From Bradyrhizobium sp. dw_411 (GTDB taxonomy: Bacteria; Pseudomonadota; Alphaproteobacteria; Rhizobiales; Xanthobacteraceae), in assembly GCF_018449695.1 (NCBI RefSeq), contig NZ_JAAVUY010000004.1:248001-312000 (forward strand): a DNA stretch of 64,000 nucleotides, in the 5' to 3' direction. Under the pieces are notes generated by a model, which did no database searches, was not told the origin of the DNA, and saw only the letters and a list, made by a program, of their open reading frames with translations. Shown here one piece after another: positions 26,942-35,039 of this stretch (positions are counted from its first letter, which is position 1; every line of letters begins with the position of its first letter). A program made the translations under genes and the position numbers.

Positions 26942-27340
26942 ATGCCACGGCAGAAGCAAGCTTCGAAGCGTAAGCATATGAAGATCGCGGCACCCGCACT
27001 TGGCGCCGCTGGGTTGACTTTATCGCTGGTGGGCGGTGCATCCGCCGCTGTCGTGCCGGGAGCAGAAGTGCAACCGACACCGAACTACACTCCGAATCAT
27101 CAGGTCACTCTCGGTGAAGAAGAAATCGCCGATGTGAGCCTGGCTACCTTCTACGTGTTCGACAAGGAAGGCACTGCGGCTGTTAAGGACGGCGTCCAGC
27201 TGGCCCGCGGTTGCGGTGGTTGTCGTGGTTGCGGCGGTCGTGGTTGCCGCGGTTGCCGTGGTTGCGGCGGCAGAGGCTGCGGCGGTTGCGGCGGTTGCGG
27301 TTGCGGCTGTCTCTCCTGGGGCGGTTGCCGTATTTGCTAA
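26942..27340 (+). CDS. Cys/Gly-rich TOMM (azole-type) RiPP precursor peptide
   Basis: A 132-residue protein. Residues 1-90 form the putative leader: a very basic start (MPRQKQASKRKHMK), a hydrophobic stretch (residues 14-38, GAAGLTLSLVGGASA) that looks like a Sec signal with an Ala-x-Ala site, then an acidic recognition-like segment LGEEEIADVSLATFYVFDKE (58-77). The last 42 residues (91-132) hold 13 cysteines in GGC, RGC and GRGC units, plus a Leu-Ser-Trp, and end in R-I-C. GGAGG four bases before ATG 26942 fixes this start over upstream or internal ones. The next genes encode a YcaO cyclodehydratase and a SagB-type dehydrogenase, so the cysteines are expected to become thiazolines/thiazoles (inference from family and context). 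Confidence 0.88.
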   Translation: MPRQKQASKRKHMKIAAPALGAAGLTLSLVGGASAAVVPGAEVQPTPNYTPNHQVTLGEEEIADVSLATFYVFDKEGTAAVKDGVQLARGCGGCRGCGGRGCRGCRGCGGRGCGGCGGCGCGCLSWGGCRIC

Positions 27341-27380
27341 GCACGACACTCCGACTTACTTGATAAACGCAAGTGGTCAT

Positions 27381-27408
27381 GGCCGGGTTCGATCACGTCG
27401 ACCCGGCC
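27381..27408 (+). terminator. Hairpin after the precursor gene (terminator or attenuator)
   Basis: GGCCGGGT ... ACCCGGCC with an inner CGA/TCG pair forms an 11-bp stem with a one-base bulge and five-base loop, 41 bp after the precursor stop. There is no T-run behind it, so read-through into the enzyme genes is likely. This would let the precursor be made in excess, a common arrangement in RiPP operons. Confidence 0.6.
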
Positions 27409-27483
27409 AATCCATGTCTAGACCAATTTATGTCTGGACCAATTTATGTCTTGGCCAATGTATGTCTCGGCCAATTCATGTTT
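27404..27483. repeat. Five tandem 16-bp repeats between precursor and maturase genes
   Basis: Five head-to-tail units at 27404, 27420, 27436, 27452 and 27468, consensus NGGCCAATTTATGTCT (the second unit reads AGACCAATTTATGTCT). All are exactly 16 bp with only base substitutions between copies. The first unit overlaps the 3' arm of the hairpin. The 16-bp period excludes a protein repeat. Possible roles are a regulator-binding array or a slipped duplication. Confidence 0.92.
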
Positions 27484-27619
27484 AGACTGCGACACGTTCC
27501 TCACGCCCGCGTGGGAGAGATTGCAAATATCAGCCGCAACTATTGGCTGAACGATTCTACGACTTTTCGAAAATTCCGGCGTGCGCGCTGGACTGCAAGA
27601 ATTCCGGCGGCCGGAGAAC

Positions 27620-29944
27620 ATGGCCGCGGCGATCCGGAGTGTTAAGCAAGATGCATGTGCTGACGTTATGACAGGTGATCGCAAGACCCCTTCCAAAAAG
27701 AAATCCACGCGGCGCACCAGCAAAAACGCTCTGCAATTCGCGCCTAATTTCACCATCTATACGATGCTTCCGGATGTCGTTTGCCTCTATTCCGAGGACC
27801 GGAAATTTTTCCTTCACGGCGAACTGTATTGCGCGCTCGTATCCGCCATCGGAAAGGGCGGAAAGAGTTCTCAAGAACTCGTTCGCGAGTTGTCGCGGAA
27901 TTTTCCCGCCGACAAGATCAACGAAGCCATCAACCGGTTGATCGAGCGCCGCTATGTCATTCAAGCATCGGGATCCTCTTTAGGCGCGGTGGACGGCTAT
28001 TGGGCGAGCCTGGGAATACCGCGTGAAATCGCGGAAAAAAATCTCGCTTCGATGCGGGTGCGCATTCAGTCCATCGATGTGCAGGGAGCAGCCAAGCTCG
28101 GCGCTGCCCTCACCGCGATGGGCGTCCGCGTGGTCGCGCGTTCCGCCGACCTGACCGTGGTGCTGGTGAATGATTACCTCGAATGGGGTCTCGCCGAATT
28201 AAATCTGAAGAATGTATCTGACGGGACGCCATGGCTGCTAGTCCAGCCCTCCGGCGCCTTCCCGCTGGTGGGGCCCGTGTTCATCCCCGGCGAGACGGCT
28301 TGCTGGACGTGCCTGTTCGATCGCATGATCCGCAACCGCGAAGTTAAAGGGTTTCTCGAGCGCGGCGGCGCACGCGCCATTACCGTCTCGCCGTTGGCTC
28401 GCAATACCCTGGGACACAGTGGCATCCAGCTTGCCGCCGTGGAAATCGCCAAAGCCATCGCCACCGGCTTTCGCACCGAATTGCGCAATCACATCGTCAG
28501 CCTCGATCTGCTGGGCTCAACGGTGGCGAAGCATTATGTGGCGCACCGCCCGCAATGTCCGACCTGCGGCAGCAAGAAGCTGCGCGACCCCAGGCGCGCC
28601 CCGGCGCCGATCGAACTCAGCGCCGGCACCAAACTGGTGATGACCAGCGGCGGATACCGCAGTGTCACATCGCGAGCCACGGTGGAACGATTCCGCAAGC
28701 ATGTGAGCCCGCTGACCGGCGTGGTTACCCGGCTGGAGCGGATGGAATCTCATTTGCCGATGAATACCAGCTTTTATGCCGCGCATAATTTCTCTGCCCC
28801 GGCCCAGAACGTCAACGAGCTCAGGTCAGGACTAAGCGGCGGCAGCTTCGGCAAAGGCAGCACTGCCGAGCAAGGCGAAGCCAGCGCGCTGATGGAGGCG
28901 CTCGAACGCTATACCGGCGTCTATCAAGGTGACGAGATCCGGTTGCTGCGGCGGTTCAGCGATTTTCCGCCCGGCGACGCTATCCTTCCTAACGAGGTCC
29001 TGCTCTATAGCGACTCGCAATCGGAGTCGGACCAGAACCCGCCCAGCAACGATCCCAACAATATTCCGTTGGACCCCACCCGGTTTGATCCGTCGGCCAA
29101 GATGGAATGGTCGCCGGTCTGGTCGCTGCGCGACCACCGTTTCAAATATCTTCCGACCAGTACCTTGTATTTTTTCTACCGGGGCCCCTACCCCTATGCC
29201 GCGGATTCCAATGGCTGCGCCGCTGGCAATACACGCGAAGAAGCTATCGTGCAGGGCTTCCTCGAATTGGTGGAGCGGGATGCCTATGCGATCTGGTGGT
29301 ACAACCGGCTTCGGATGCCGGAAGTCGATCTCAACCAGTTTGACGATGCCTACATCACCGATCTGAAAAGCCAGCTTGGGGCCGCCGGACGCAAGCTCTG
29401 GGTGCTCGATGTCACCAGCGACCTGGGCGTTCCCACCTATGTTGCGATTCTGCACTGGATGCAGGACGGAAAGGAAAACATCGAATTCGGTTCCGGTGCG
29501 CATTTTGATCCACGCATCTCCATGCTGCGGGCGCTGACCGAGCTCAATCAATTCCTGTCCATCGGCCTGATGGGCGGCGGCTCCGGCGAAAAATCGAGCC
29601 TCGACGGCGAGACGCCGTTGCGGCTGGAGGACCATCCCTTCCTGCTGCCAAACGGCAAGCCGTCGGTCACGTCAGATGCAGGCTCGAAGGTCGCGCTCGA
29701 CAACACACGCGATCAGGTGCTCGCCTGCGTCGATATCGCGGGGCGTGCTGGCCTGGATTTCCTCGTTCTCGATCAGACGCGGCCTGATATCGAAACGCCG
29801 GTCGTCAGAGTGATTGTGCCAGGCTTGCGGCATTTCTACATCCGCTTCGCGCCAGGCCGGCTTTATGACGTTCCGGTAAAACTCGGATATCTGGATCAGC
29901 CACTGACGGAAGACGAATTCACTCAGTTCCTTCCCCACACCTAA
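27620..29944 (+). CDS. TOMM cyclodehydratase fusion: leader-binding/ThiF-like domain plus YcaO
   Basis: About 774 residues. The N-terminal part (FTIYTMLPDVVCLYSEDRKFF and a winged-helix-like stretch) resembles a RiPP recognition element. An E1/ThiF-like domain follows, with a zinc tetracysteine built from CWTC (near residue 228) and CPTC (near 313). The C-terminal half is a YcaO domain with ATP/Mg-binding acidic motifs (STAEQGEASALMEALERYTG; AIVQGFLELVERDAYAIWW). Such C-D fusions use ATP to cyclise Cys/Ser/Thr to azolines. The chain ends FTQFLPHT, lacking the Pro-x-Pro-x-Pro tail of SagD-type YcaO proteins. The start is uncertain: ATG 27620 follows GGAG closely; ATG 27668 and GTG 27581 are alternatives. 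Confidence 0.9.
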   Translation: MAAAIRSVKQDACADVMTGDRKTPSKKKSTRRTSKNALQFAPNFTIYTMLPDVVCLYSEDRKFFLHGELYCALVSAIGKGGKSSQELVRELSRNFPADKINEAINRLIERRYVIQASGSSLGAVDGYWASLGIPREIAEKNLASMRVRIQSIDVQGAAKLGAALTAMGVRVVARSADLTVVLVNDYLEWGLAELNLKNVSDGTPWLLVQPSGAFPLVGPVFIPGETACWTCLFDRMIRNREVKGFLERGGARAITVSPLARNTLGHSGIQLAAVEIAKAIATGFRTELRNHIVSLDLLGSTVAKHYVAHRPQCPTCGSKKLRDPRRAPAPIELSAGTKLVMTSGGYRSVTSRATVERFRKHVSPLTGVVTRLERMESHLPMNTSFYAAHNFSAPAQNVNELRSGLSGGSFGKGSTAEQGEASALMEALERYTGVYQGDEIRLLRRFSDFPPGDAILPNEVLLYSDSQSESDQNPPSNDPNNIPLDPTRFDPSAKMEWSPVWSLRDHRFKYLPTSTLYFFYRGPYPYAADSNGCAAGNTREEAIVQGFLELVERDAYAIWWYNRLRMPEVDLNQFDDAYITDLKSQLGAAGRKLWVLDVTSDLGVPTYVAILHWMQDGKENIEFGSGAHFDPRISMLRALTELNQFLSIGLMGGGSGEKSSLDGETPLRLEDHPFLLPNGKPSVTSDAGSKVALDNTRDQVLACVDIAGRAGLDFLVLDQTRPDIETPVVRVIVPGLRHFYIRFAPGRLYDVPVKLGYLDQPLTEDEFTQFLPHT

Positions 29945-29955
29945 GGGGCAACCGG

Positions 29956-31428
29956 ATGCGCGCTCCCGGAAAAAAGAAAGGACGGCAGGTCAAACTGCCG
30001 CCCATTTCGGCCCGGCTGATCGGTTACGTCACGCTCGAAGCGCAGACTGACGGCACCGTCGCCGCCTATTTTGACGGCTACGCCGTCGGTTTGGGAAAAT
30101 TCAGCCATGAAGCGGCGGCGCGCGCGCAGGGACTAAGCACAGGCCTGCCATTTGGCTCATTCCCGCCGGACGGGAACAGCGTCGACAAGGAAATCCATCT
30201 GTTGGTCCAGCGCCTGGCTCGGCGCGGTCTGCTGGAATATCGCCTTGGCGATGCGGATGACGACAAGGACCGGGTCGTCGTCGAACCGCAGGTTGCCGAC
30301 TACTGGCCGCAAATGCCGGCGCTTGACGACGCCGATGTGATCGTCCTGTCGCGATTTGCCTATCTGCGACGACGCGGCAACGAGATGGTTCTGGAATCGC
30401 CCCGCGCCGGGGCGCTGTTTCGCATTTGCGATCCGCAGATTGCGACCGCTCTCGCGATGCTGTCGACGCCGCGCCAGATCAAGCAATTCCGGCGGCAGGA
30501 CGGTTTTCCGGGCGCCGAACTTCTCGGCTTGCTGATGGATTGCCAGATCGTTTTCAAGATCGGCGCAGACGGCGGTGACGGCCTGCGACCGTCTGAAGGC
30601 GGCGACGCGCTTGTCCTTTGGGACTTTCACGATCTGCTGTTTCACACCCACAGCACGGCCGGCCGGCAGGCCAATCCGCTCGGCGGGCTCTATCCCTATG
30701 CGGACACGATACCTGCACCACCGGCGGTACGCCCCCCTTGGCCCGGCAAGAAGATCGATCTGGCCAAGCTTACTGCGACACCTTCGGACACCACTTCATG
30801 GGTCGCCAGGCTCTTGCGTGCACGCCATTCGACGCGCGACTTCGACGATCAGCAACCGATCACGCTGACTGAGCTTGCGCAGTTTCTCGACGGCGCCGCG
30901 CGCGTGCAGTCGAAATGGAAAGGCCGGATCGACGACGACGGCGGCGGTCCCGAGGTTTCCTACGCCACGCGTCCCTATCCTTCCGGCGGCAGCGCTTACG
31001 AGCTCGAACTTTATCTGTCTGTCGCCAATTGCGAAGGACTTGCGCGTGGGTTCTACCACTACGACGCCGACCGGCATGCGCTGGCGCCGATCGGCGCCGG
31101 CACACCGGCGCTCGACGCGCAACTGGCCGCGGCTGAATTTGCGCTGGATGCACCCGGCGTGCCCCAGATCTTGATCACGATTGCGGCGCGCTTCGACCGG
31201 ACGGCCTGGAAATACAGTTCAATCGCCTACTCGCTGGTCCTGAAAGATGCCGGGGTGCTGATCCAGACGCTCTATTTGATGGCGACGGATATGGGGCTCG
31301 GCGGGTGCGCGATCGGCAGCATCGATATCGACCTGTTTGCGAAGATGACGGGACTTGAATTCCACATCGAGGGTCCGGTCGGACAATTCGCGCTCGGCCG
31401 CGGCCGGAAAATGGAATCTCAGGACTGA
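29956..31428 (+). CDS. SagB-type FMN-dependent azoline dehydrogenase
   Basis: 490 residues. The N-terminal half (1-250) is variable, as in larger SagB proteins. The C-terminal half (about 275-488) is a nitroreductase-fold domain: LLRARHSTRDFDDQQPITLTELAQFL, YPSGGSAYELELYLSV, GFYHYDADRHAL, WKYSSIAYSLVLKDAGVLIQTLYLMATDMGLGGCAIGS. These are the SagB motifs for FMN binding. The enzyme oxidises azolines to thiazoles/oxazoles. The start ATG 29956 follows AAGGGG by seven bases and lies 11 bp after the cyclodehydratase stop, so the two are co-transcribed. No transporter or immunity gene follows; next comes a separate catabolic cluster after 230 bp. Confidence 0.92.
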   Translation: MRAPGKKKGRQVKLPPISARLIGYVTLEAQTDGTVAAYFDGYAVGLGKFSHEAAARAQGLSTGLPFGSFPPDGNSVDKEIHLLVQRLARRGLLEYRLGDADDDKDRVVVEPQVADYWPQMPALDDADVIVLSRFAYLRRRGNEMVLESPRAGALFRICDPQIATALAMLSTPRQIKQFRRQDGFPGAELLGLLMDCQIVFKIGADGGDGLRPSEGGDALVLWDFHDLLFHTHSTAGRQANPLGGLYPYADTIPAPPAVRPPWPGKKIDLAKLTATPSDTTSWVARLLRARHSTRDFDDQQPITLTELAQFLDGAARVQSKWKGRIDDDGGGPEVSYATRPYPSGGSAYELELYLSVANCEGLARGFYHYDADRHALAPIGAGTPALDAQLAAAEFALDAPGVPQILITIAARFDRTAWKYSSIAYSLVLKDAGVLIQTLYLMATDMGLGGCAIGSIDIDLFAKMTGLEFHIEGPVGQFALGRGRKMESQD

Positions 31429-31564
31429 TGCCTCCGTTTTGACGGGCCATCCGAAGCTTTTACGGCCGCAACGTCTTCGATTTTAAACCTGCTGGCGGAA
31501 CGCCTCTCAAAGGACGATGTCCGGCGGCGCCGCCGGCATGGAACACCGACAAACCGATTGACAG

Positions 31565-31577
31565 ATTATAATACAAT
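31565..31577. promoter_or_regulatory. Putative GntR-type operator upstream of the crotonase gene
   Basis: ATTATAATACAAT is an imperfect palindrome; its complement ATTGTATTATAAT matches the perfect palindrome at 36844-36856 at 10 of 13 positions. It lies 82 bp before the first gene of the cluster that encodes a GntR/FCD regulator. The AT-rich core would also fit a -10 region. Confidence 0.45.
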
Positions 31578-31658
31578 CCTATTACCTTTGGTCTGAAACT
31601 GCGGCCTGCAAGACCGGCTCTCCCATAGAGCCCCAATAAATCAAAGGAGGATGACGCC

Positions 31659-32378
31659 ATGGCAATCGAGATCGAGGCCAAGGGAAAAGGCGTTTCGGTC
31701 GTTACCCTGGCGGGTCATGACGCTGGTAATTTCCTGTATACGCAGGATTTGCTCGATCTCGCGGCGGTTCTTACGACCGCGGCCTCCGACAAGGATTTGC
31801 GGGCGCTTGTCATCACCGGCCGGAACAACACTTTTTGCGGCGGCCGCGTCGGCGCCAAGGGGCTGACGCGCGCCTCCGAGGTCGCCGAGGATCTCGGCGC
31901 TATTCTAAAGGTCAATAACGCGATGAACGCGCTGAGCGTTCCCGTGATCATCGCGGCCGAAGGCGAGGCTTTCGGATTTGGCTTTGGAATGACCGCACAG
32001 TCTGATTACGCGGTCGCCGCCGAGAATACCGTGTTCTCGCTGCCGGAAATGTCCCACGGCATACCGCCGTTGATCGTCTTCACCTATCTGTTCCGGTTTG
32101 TACCCTACAAGCGGGCGTTTGAACTTGCCGTTACCAGCCGGAACATCTCCGCAAAGGAAGCGATGGATGCCGGTATCCTGACCGAACTCGTCGCGCCAGG
32201 CACCGCTCTGAAGCGCGCGCTCGAGGTCGCTGACATGATGGCGGCTTTCAATCCGAAGGCGATGGGTCTCTTGCGAAAATTCGGGCGTGAAGTCGCAGAC
32301 GTACACTCCACATCGAAAAGCGAACATGCGGTTGCTTTAATGAGCGTCATGCTGGCTGAGCGGAATTCCGCGCACTGA
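31659..32378 (+). CDS. Enoyl-CoA hydratase/isomerase (crotonase) family protein
   Basis: 239 residues with the crotonase fold: VSVVTLAGHDAGNFLYT, LRALVITGRNNTFCGGRVGAKG, VPVIIAAEGEAFGFGFGMTAQSDYAVAAENTVFSLPEMSHGIPP. The oxyanion-hole region GEAFGFGFG is unusually Phe-rich compared with the usual GxAxGGG, and the PE acidic residue is kept. The reaction could be hydration, isomerisation or C-C cleavage of an acyl-CoA. AAAGGAGG before the ATG is a very strong ribosome-binding site. It is the first gene of the 31.66-39.64 kb cluster. Confidence 0.85.
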   Translation: MAIEIEAKGKGVSVVTLAGHDAGNFLYTQDLLDLAAVLTTAASDKDLRALVITGRNNTFCGGRVGAKGLTRASEVAEDLGAILKVNNAMNALSVPVIIAAEGEAFGFGFGMTAQSDYAVAAENTVFSLPEMSHGIPPLIVFTYLFRFVPYKRAFELAVTSRNISAKEAMDAGILTELVAPGTALKRALEVADMMAAFNPKAMGLLRKFGREVADVHSTSKSEHAVALMSVMLAERNSAH

Positions 32379-32442
32379 GCGAGACGCGCACTGCCTTCGA
32401 AGCAGCGCTTAGACTAACGGTTTGGACGGACGGACAAGACCG

Positions 32443-33417
32443 ATGCATGTTTTGGTGACCGGAGGAGCTGGATTTCTTGGCGGCTACGTCATGGCGGCGC
32501 TGGCCAGGCAGGGCCACCAGGCGTTCGCCTACGACATCGTGCCGCCCAACGCGGAGATGCTGGCGGTTTCGCCTGACATCGCGTCCCGGCTTCGGCGAGG
32601 GCAGATCGGCGATATCGCGCGGCTTTTCGACGTCTGCCGCAGCGAGAAAATCGAAGCGATCATTCATACCGCGGGGATCGTCGGACTTGAAACATCGCTG
32701 AGAGAGCCGATCGCGACCTACCAGACCAACGTCATGGGACAGGTCAATGTCTGCGAGGTCGCCCGGCAGTTGCAGATGCGGCGCGTCGTGTTCGTGTCGA
32801 GCAATGCCGCCTATCACAAAGGCTCCGGCGGGAGCCTGGTCGAAACCGATCCGGCGTTTTCGATCCGTGACGGCAATCCCGCCGGACATTACGGCACCTC
32901 CAAGATGGCGGCCGAAGCGGTCGGGCTTGCTTATGCGAGCTTCCAAGACCTCGATTTTCTCAGCGTGCGCGTTACCGCGATTTACGGCTTCGGCATGAGC
33001 AGCCCGATGTATATCAAGCCAATGGTCGAGAATGCGGTGCTGGGCAAGCCAACGCGTTTTGCGACGGGTGGACGGATGAAGCGCGACTACACCCACGTGC
33101 TCGATTGCAGCGATGGCCTTATCGCAGCCTTGCAGGCGCCGCGATGGACCGCCGGCGAGCAGCGGGTCATCAATGTCGCGTCCGGCAGCGCGCGAACCGC
33201 CGCCGAGGTTGCCACGACCGTGCGCAATACAATTCCGGAGGCCGATATCGAGATCGGCGATGCCCTGACGCCGCTCGAAGAACAGAACGTCAAGATGCGG
33301 GCTTCGCTCGATATCGCCGCTGCCAAGCGCCTTCTGAACTGGTCGCCGAAATGGCCGCTTGAAGCCGGCATCGCCGAATATGCAGAAGCGTTCCGGCGCT
33401 ACACGTCCCTTTCCTGA
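32443..33417 (+). CDS. NAD(P)-dependent epimerase/dehydratase (extended SDR)
   Basis: 324 residues. The N-terminus MHVLVTGGAGFLGGYVM carries the Rossmann TGxxGxxG motif. The catalytic Tyr-x-x-x-Lys is HYGTSKMAAEA, with the supporting VSSNAAY serine strand. The C-terminal part (KRDYTHVLDCSDGLIAAL) is typical of extended SDRs. Extended SDRs act on nucleotide sugars or on other carbonyl/hydroxyl substrates. In this CoA/lactone-type cluster a non-sugar substrate is likely (inference). ATG 32443 is preferred over an upstream in-frame start at 32422, since the fold begins there. Confidence 0.88.
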   Translation: MHVLVTGGAGFLGGYVMAALARQGHQAFAYDIVPPNAEMLAVSPDIASRLRRGQIGDIARLFDVCRSEKIEAIIHTAGIVGLETSLREPIATYQTNVMGQVNVCEVARQLQMRRVVFVSSNAAYHKGSGGSLVETDPAFSIRDGNPAGHYGTSKMAAEAVGLAYASFQDLDFLSVRVTAIYGFGMSSPMYIKPMVENAVLGKPTRFATGGRMKRDYTHVLDCSDGLIAALQAPRWTAGEQRVINVASGSARTAAEVATTVRNTIPEADIEIGDALTPLEEQNVKMRASLDIAAAKRLLNWSPKWPLEAGIAEYAEAFRRYTSLS

Positions 33418-33441
33418 GCGAGCACAGCCCAAGAGATACCT

Positions 33442-34242
33442 ATGTCAGACCTTCCGAATTACGAAGTCTACGCCATCCGCTACGCCACAAGGGCGTCGAA
33501 ACGATCCGACAATTTCGTCGGCGGCGATCCGCATGATGGCCCGATGCCGCTGGATTATTTTGTCTGGGCTGCCATCGGTCCCGACCGCAGCTATGTCATC
33601 GACACCGGATTCACCGCCGAGATCGCCGCCAAGCGAAAACGCGACTATCTGCGTTGCCCGATTGAATCGCTGAAGTTGATCGGCCTCGATCCCGGCAAGA
33701 TCACCGACGTTATCCTGACCCACCTGCACTACGATCACGTCGGCAATTTCGACAAGCTTCCGGCCGCGAATTTTCATCTGCAGGAAACCGAGCTGCATTA
33801 CGCGGTCGGCCGCTACATGCGCTACAAGAAATTGCAGCACTCCTACGAGATCGAAGACGTCGTCGGCATGGTTCGCGCCAACTATGCCGGCCGGGTCAAC
33901 TTCTACGACGGCATGGCCGAACTTTCGCCGGGGATTACCATTCATCCGGCGCCGGGCCATTCAGCAGGTCTGCAGTTCGTGCGCGTGCATACCAAGCGCG
34001 GATGGGTGGTTCTGGCCTCCGATGTCACGCATTTTTACGAGAACATGGACGCCTACAAGCCGTATGTGACGGCCTTCCATATCGGCAACATGCTTGAGGG
34101 CTTTGACAAGCTTCGCGCCGCGGCCCCCTCGCCCCAGCACATCATTCCCGGCCACGACCCGCTCGTGATGCAGCGCTACAAGGCGCCTCGCCCCGATCTG
34201 GACGGCATCGTGGTGCGCCTCGATGAGCCGCCCAGTGCCTGA
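33442..34242 (+). CDS. Metallo-beta-lactamase fold hydrolase, N-acyl homoserine lactonase-like
   Basis: 266 residues with a dinuclear zinc site: THLHYDHVGN (HxHxDH), HPAPGHSAG, ASDVTHFYENM and HIIPGHDP. The N-terminal part with YVIDTGFTAEIAAKRKR matches the AHL-lactonase branch of the superfamily. Many such proteins in catabolic clusters hydrolyse other lactones, so I do not claim quorum quenching. It lies 24 bp after the epimerase gene, in the same direction, in the middle of the cluster. Confidence 0.87.
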   Translation: MSDLPNYEVYAIRYATRASKRSDNFVGGDPHDGPMPLDYFVWAAIGPDRSYVIDTGFTAEIAAKRKRDYLRCPIESLKLIGLDPGKITDVILTHLHYDHVGNFDKLPAANFHLQETELHYAVGRYMRYKKLQHSYEIEDVVGMVRANYAGRVNFYDGMAELSPGITIHPAPGHSAGLQFVRVHTKRGWVVLASDVTHFYENMDAYKPYVTAFHIGNMLEGFDKLRAAAPSPQHIIPGHDPLVMQRYKAPRPDLDGIVVRLDEPPSA

Positions 34243-34263
34243 CGATATTGTGGATACCGATCG

Positions 34264-35004
34264 ACCAGAGAGGTTGTTGCCATGACTGTCGAATCGCTTC
34301 GCGTGGTTCGTTCGCTCGTATCGCTCAAGAAGCAGGTTGTTGAATCCCTGCGCACCGCCATTTTCGATCGGCGCTTTTCACCGGGAGACCGGCTGGTCGA
34401 ACGCGAATTGTGCGAAATGCTGGATGTGAGCCGCACCCTGCTGCGCGAAGCGCTCAGCCAGCTCGAAGCCGAGGGCGTCGTCCAGATCATCCCGCATCGC
34501 GGCCCGATCGTCGCGGTCTACACCGCCGAAGACGCCAAATCGATCTATGAAGTGCGCGCGGCGCTGGAGGAAATGGCCGGGCGCTGCTTCGTCGAACGCG
34601 CAACCGAGCAGGAATGCAAGGCGCTCGAAACCGCTTTTGCCGAAATGAAACGCAGTTGCACCAGCAAGCTCGGCGCCGATCACCTGACCGTCAAGACCAA
34701 GTTCTACGCGGCATTGACCACGGGCGCGCATAATCCCGTGCTGGTCGAAATGCTCAGGCTCATTCACGGACGCGTCTCGATGCTGCGCGCGACAACGCTG
34801 GCGCAGCCGGGCCGCCTTGCCGCCAGCCTCGCCGAACTCGGCAACATTGTGAAGACGATCAAGGCGCGCGATGCGGAAGCAGCCGCACGGGCTTGCCGCC
34901 TTCATGTCGAAAATGCCGGCGTCATTGCCATCAATATCCTCGCCGAGGATACGGCGGCGCCCGAAGCCAAATCGCCTCAGGCGAAACGTCGCCGACCGGC
35001 CTGA
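34264..35004 (+). CDS. GntR family transcriptional regulator with FCD domain
   Basis: The coding part begins at ATG 34282 (240 residues). The GAGAGG ribosome-binding site at about 34268 is included in the listed span. The winged helix is at residues about 12-75 (VVESLRTAIFDRRFSPGDRLVERELCEMLDVSRTLLREALSQLEAEG), then comes an all-helical FCD ligand domain (EVRAALEEMAGRCFVERAT, a metal-binding-like HGR segment, and ARACRLHVENA near the end). FCD regulators usually sense small carboxylates and repress adjacent catabolic operons. Palindromes at 36844-36856 and 31565-31577 fit its expected TNGT-N3-ACNA operator. Confidence 0.9.
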   Translation, partial: TREVVAMTVESLRVVRSLVSLKKQVVESLRTAIFDRRFSPGDRLVERELCEMLDVSRTLLREALSQLEAEGVVQIIPHRGPIVAVYTAEDAKSIYEVRAALEEMAGRCFVERATEQECKALETAFAEMKRSCTSKLGADHLTVKTKFYAALTTGAHNPVLVEMLRLIHGRVSMLRATTLAQPGRLAASLAELGNIVKTIKARDAEAAARACRLHVENAGVIAINILAEDTAAPEAKSPQAKRRRPA

Positions 35005-35039
35005 TATCAAATCACCTTTCGTGAGCAGATGAGTTCAAC

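Noticed and set aside
27404..27483. CRISPR array
   Set aside because: Repeats are contiguous 16-bp units without spacers, and no cas genes are present.
27373..27645. Open frame across the 16-bp repeats and hairpin
   Set aside because: The 16-bp period shifts the reading frame between units, and no ribosome-binding site or homology is visible.
33442..34242. Quorum-quenching AHL lactonase
   Set aside because: The fold and metal motifs fit, but the gene is embedded in a catabolic cluster, and the superfamily hydrolyses many lactones; only 'lactonase-like' is supported.
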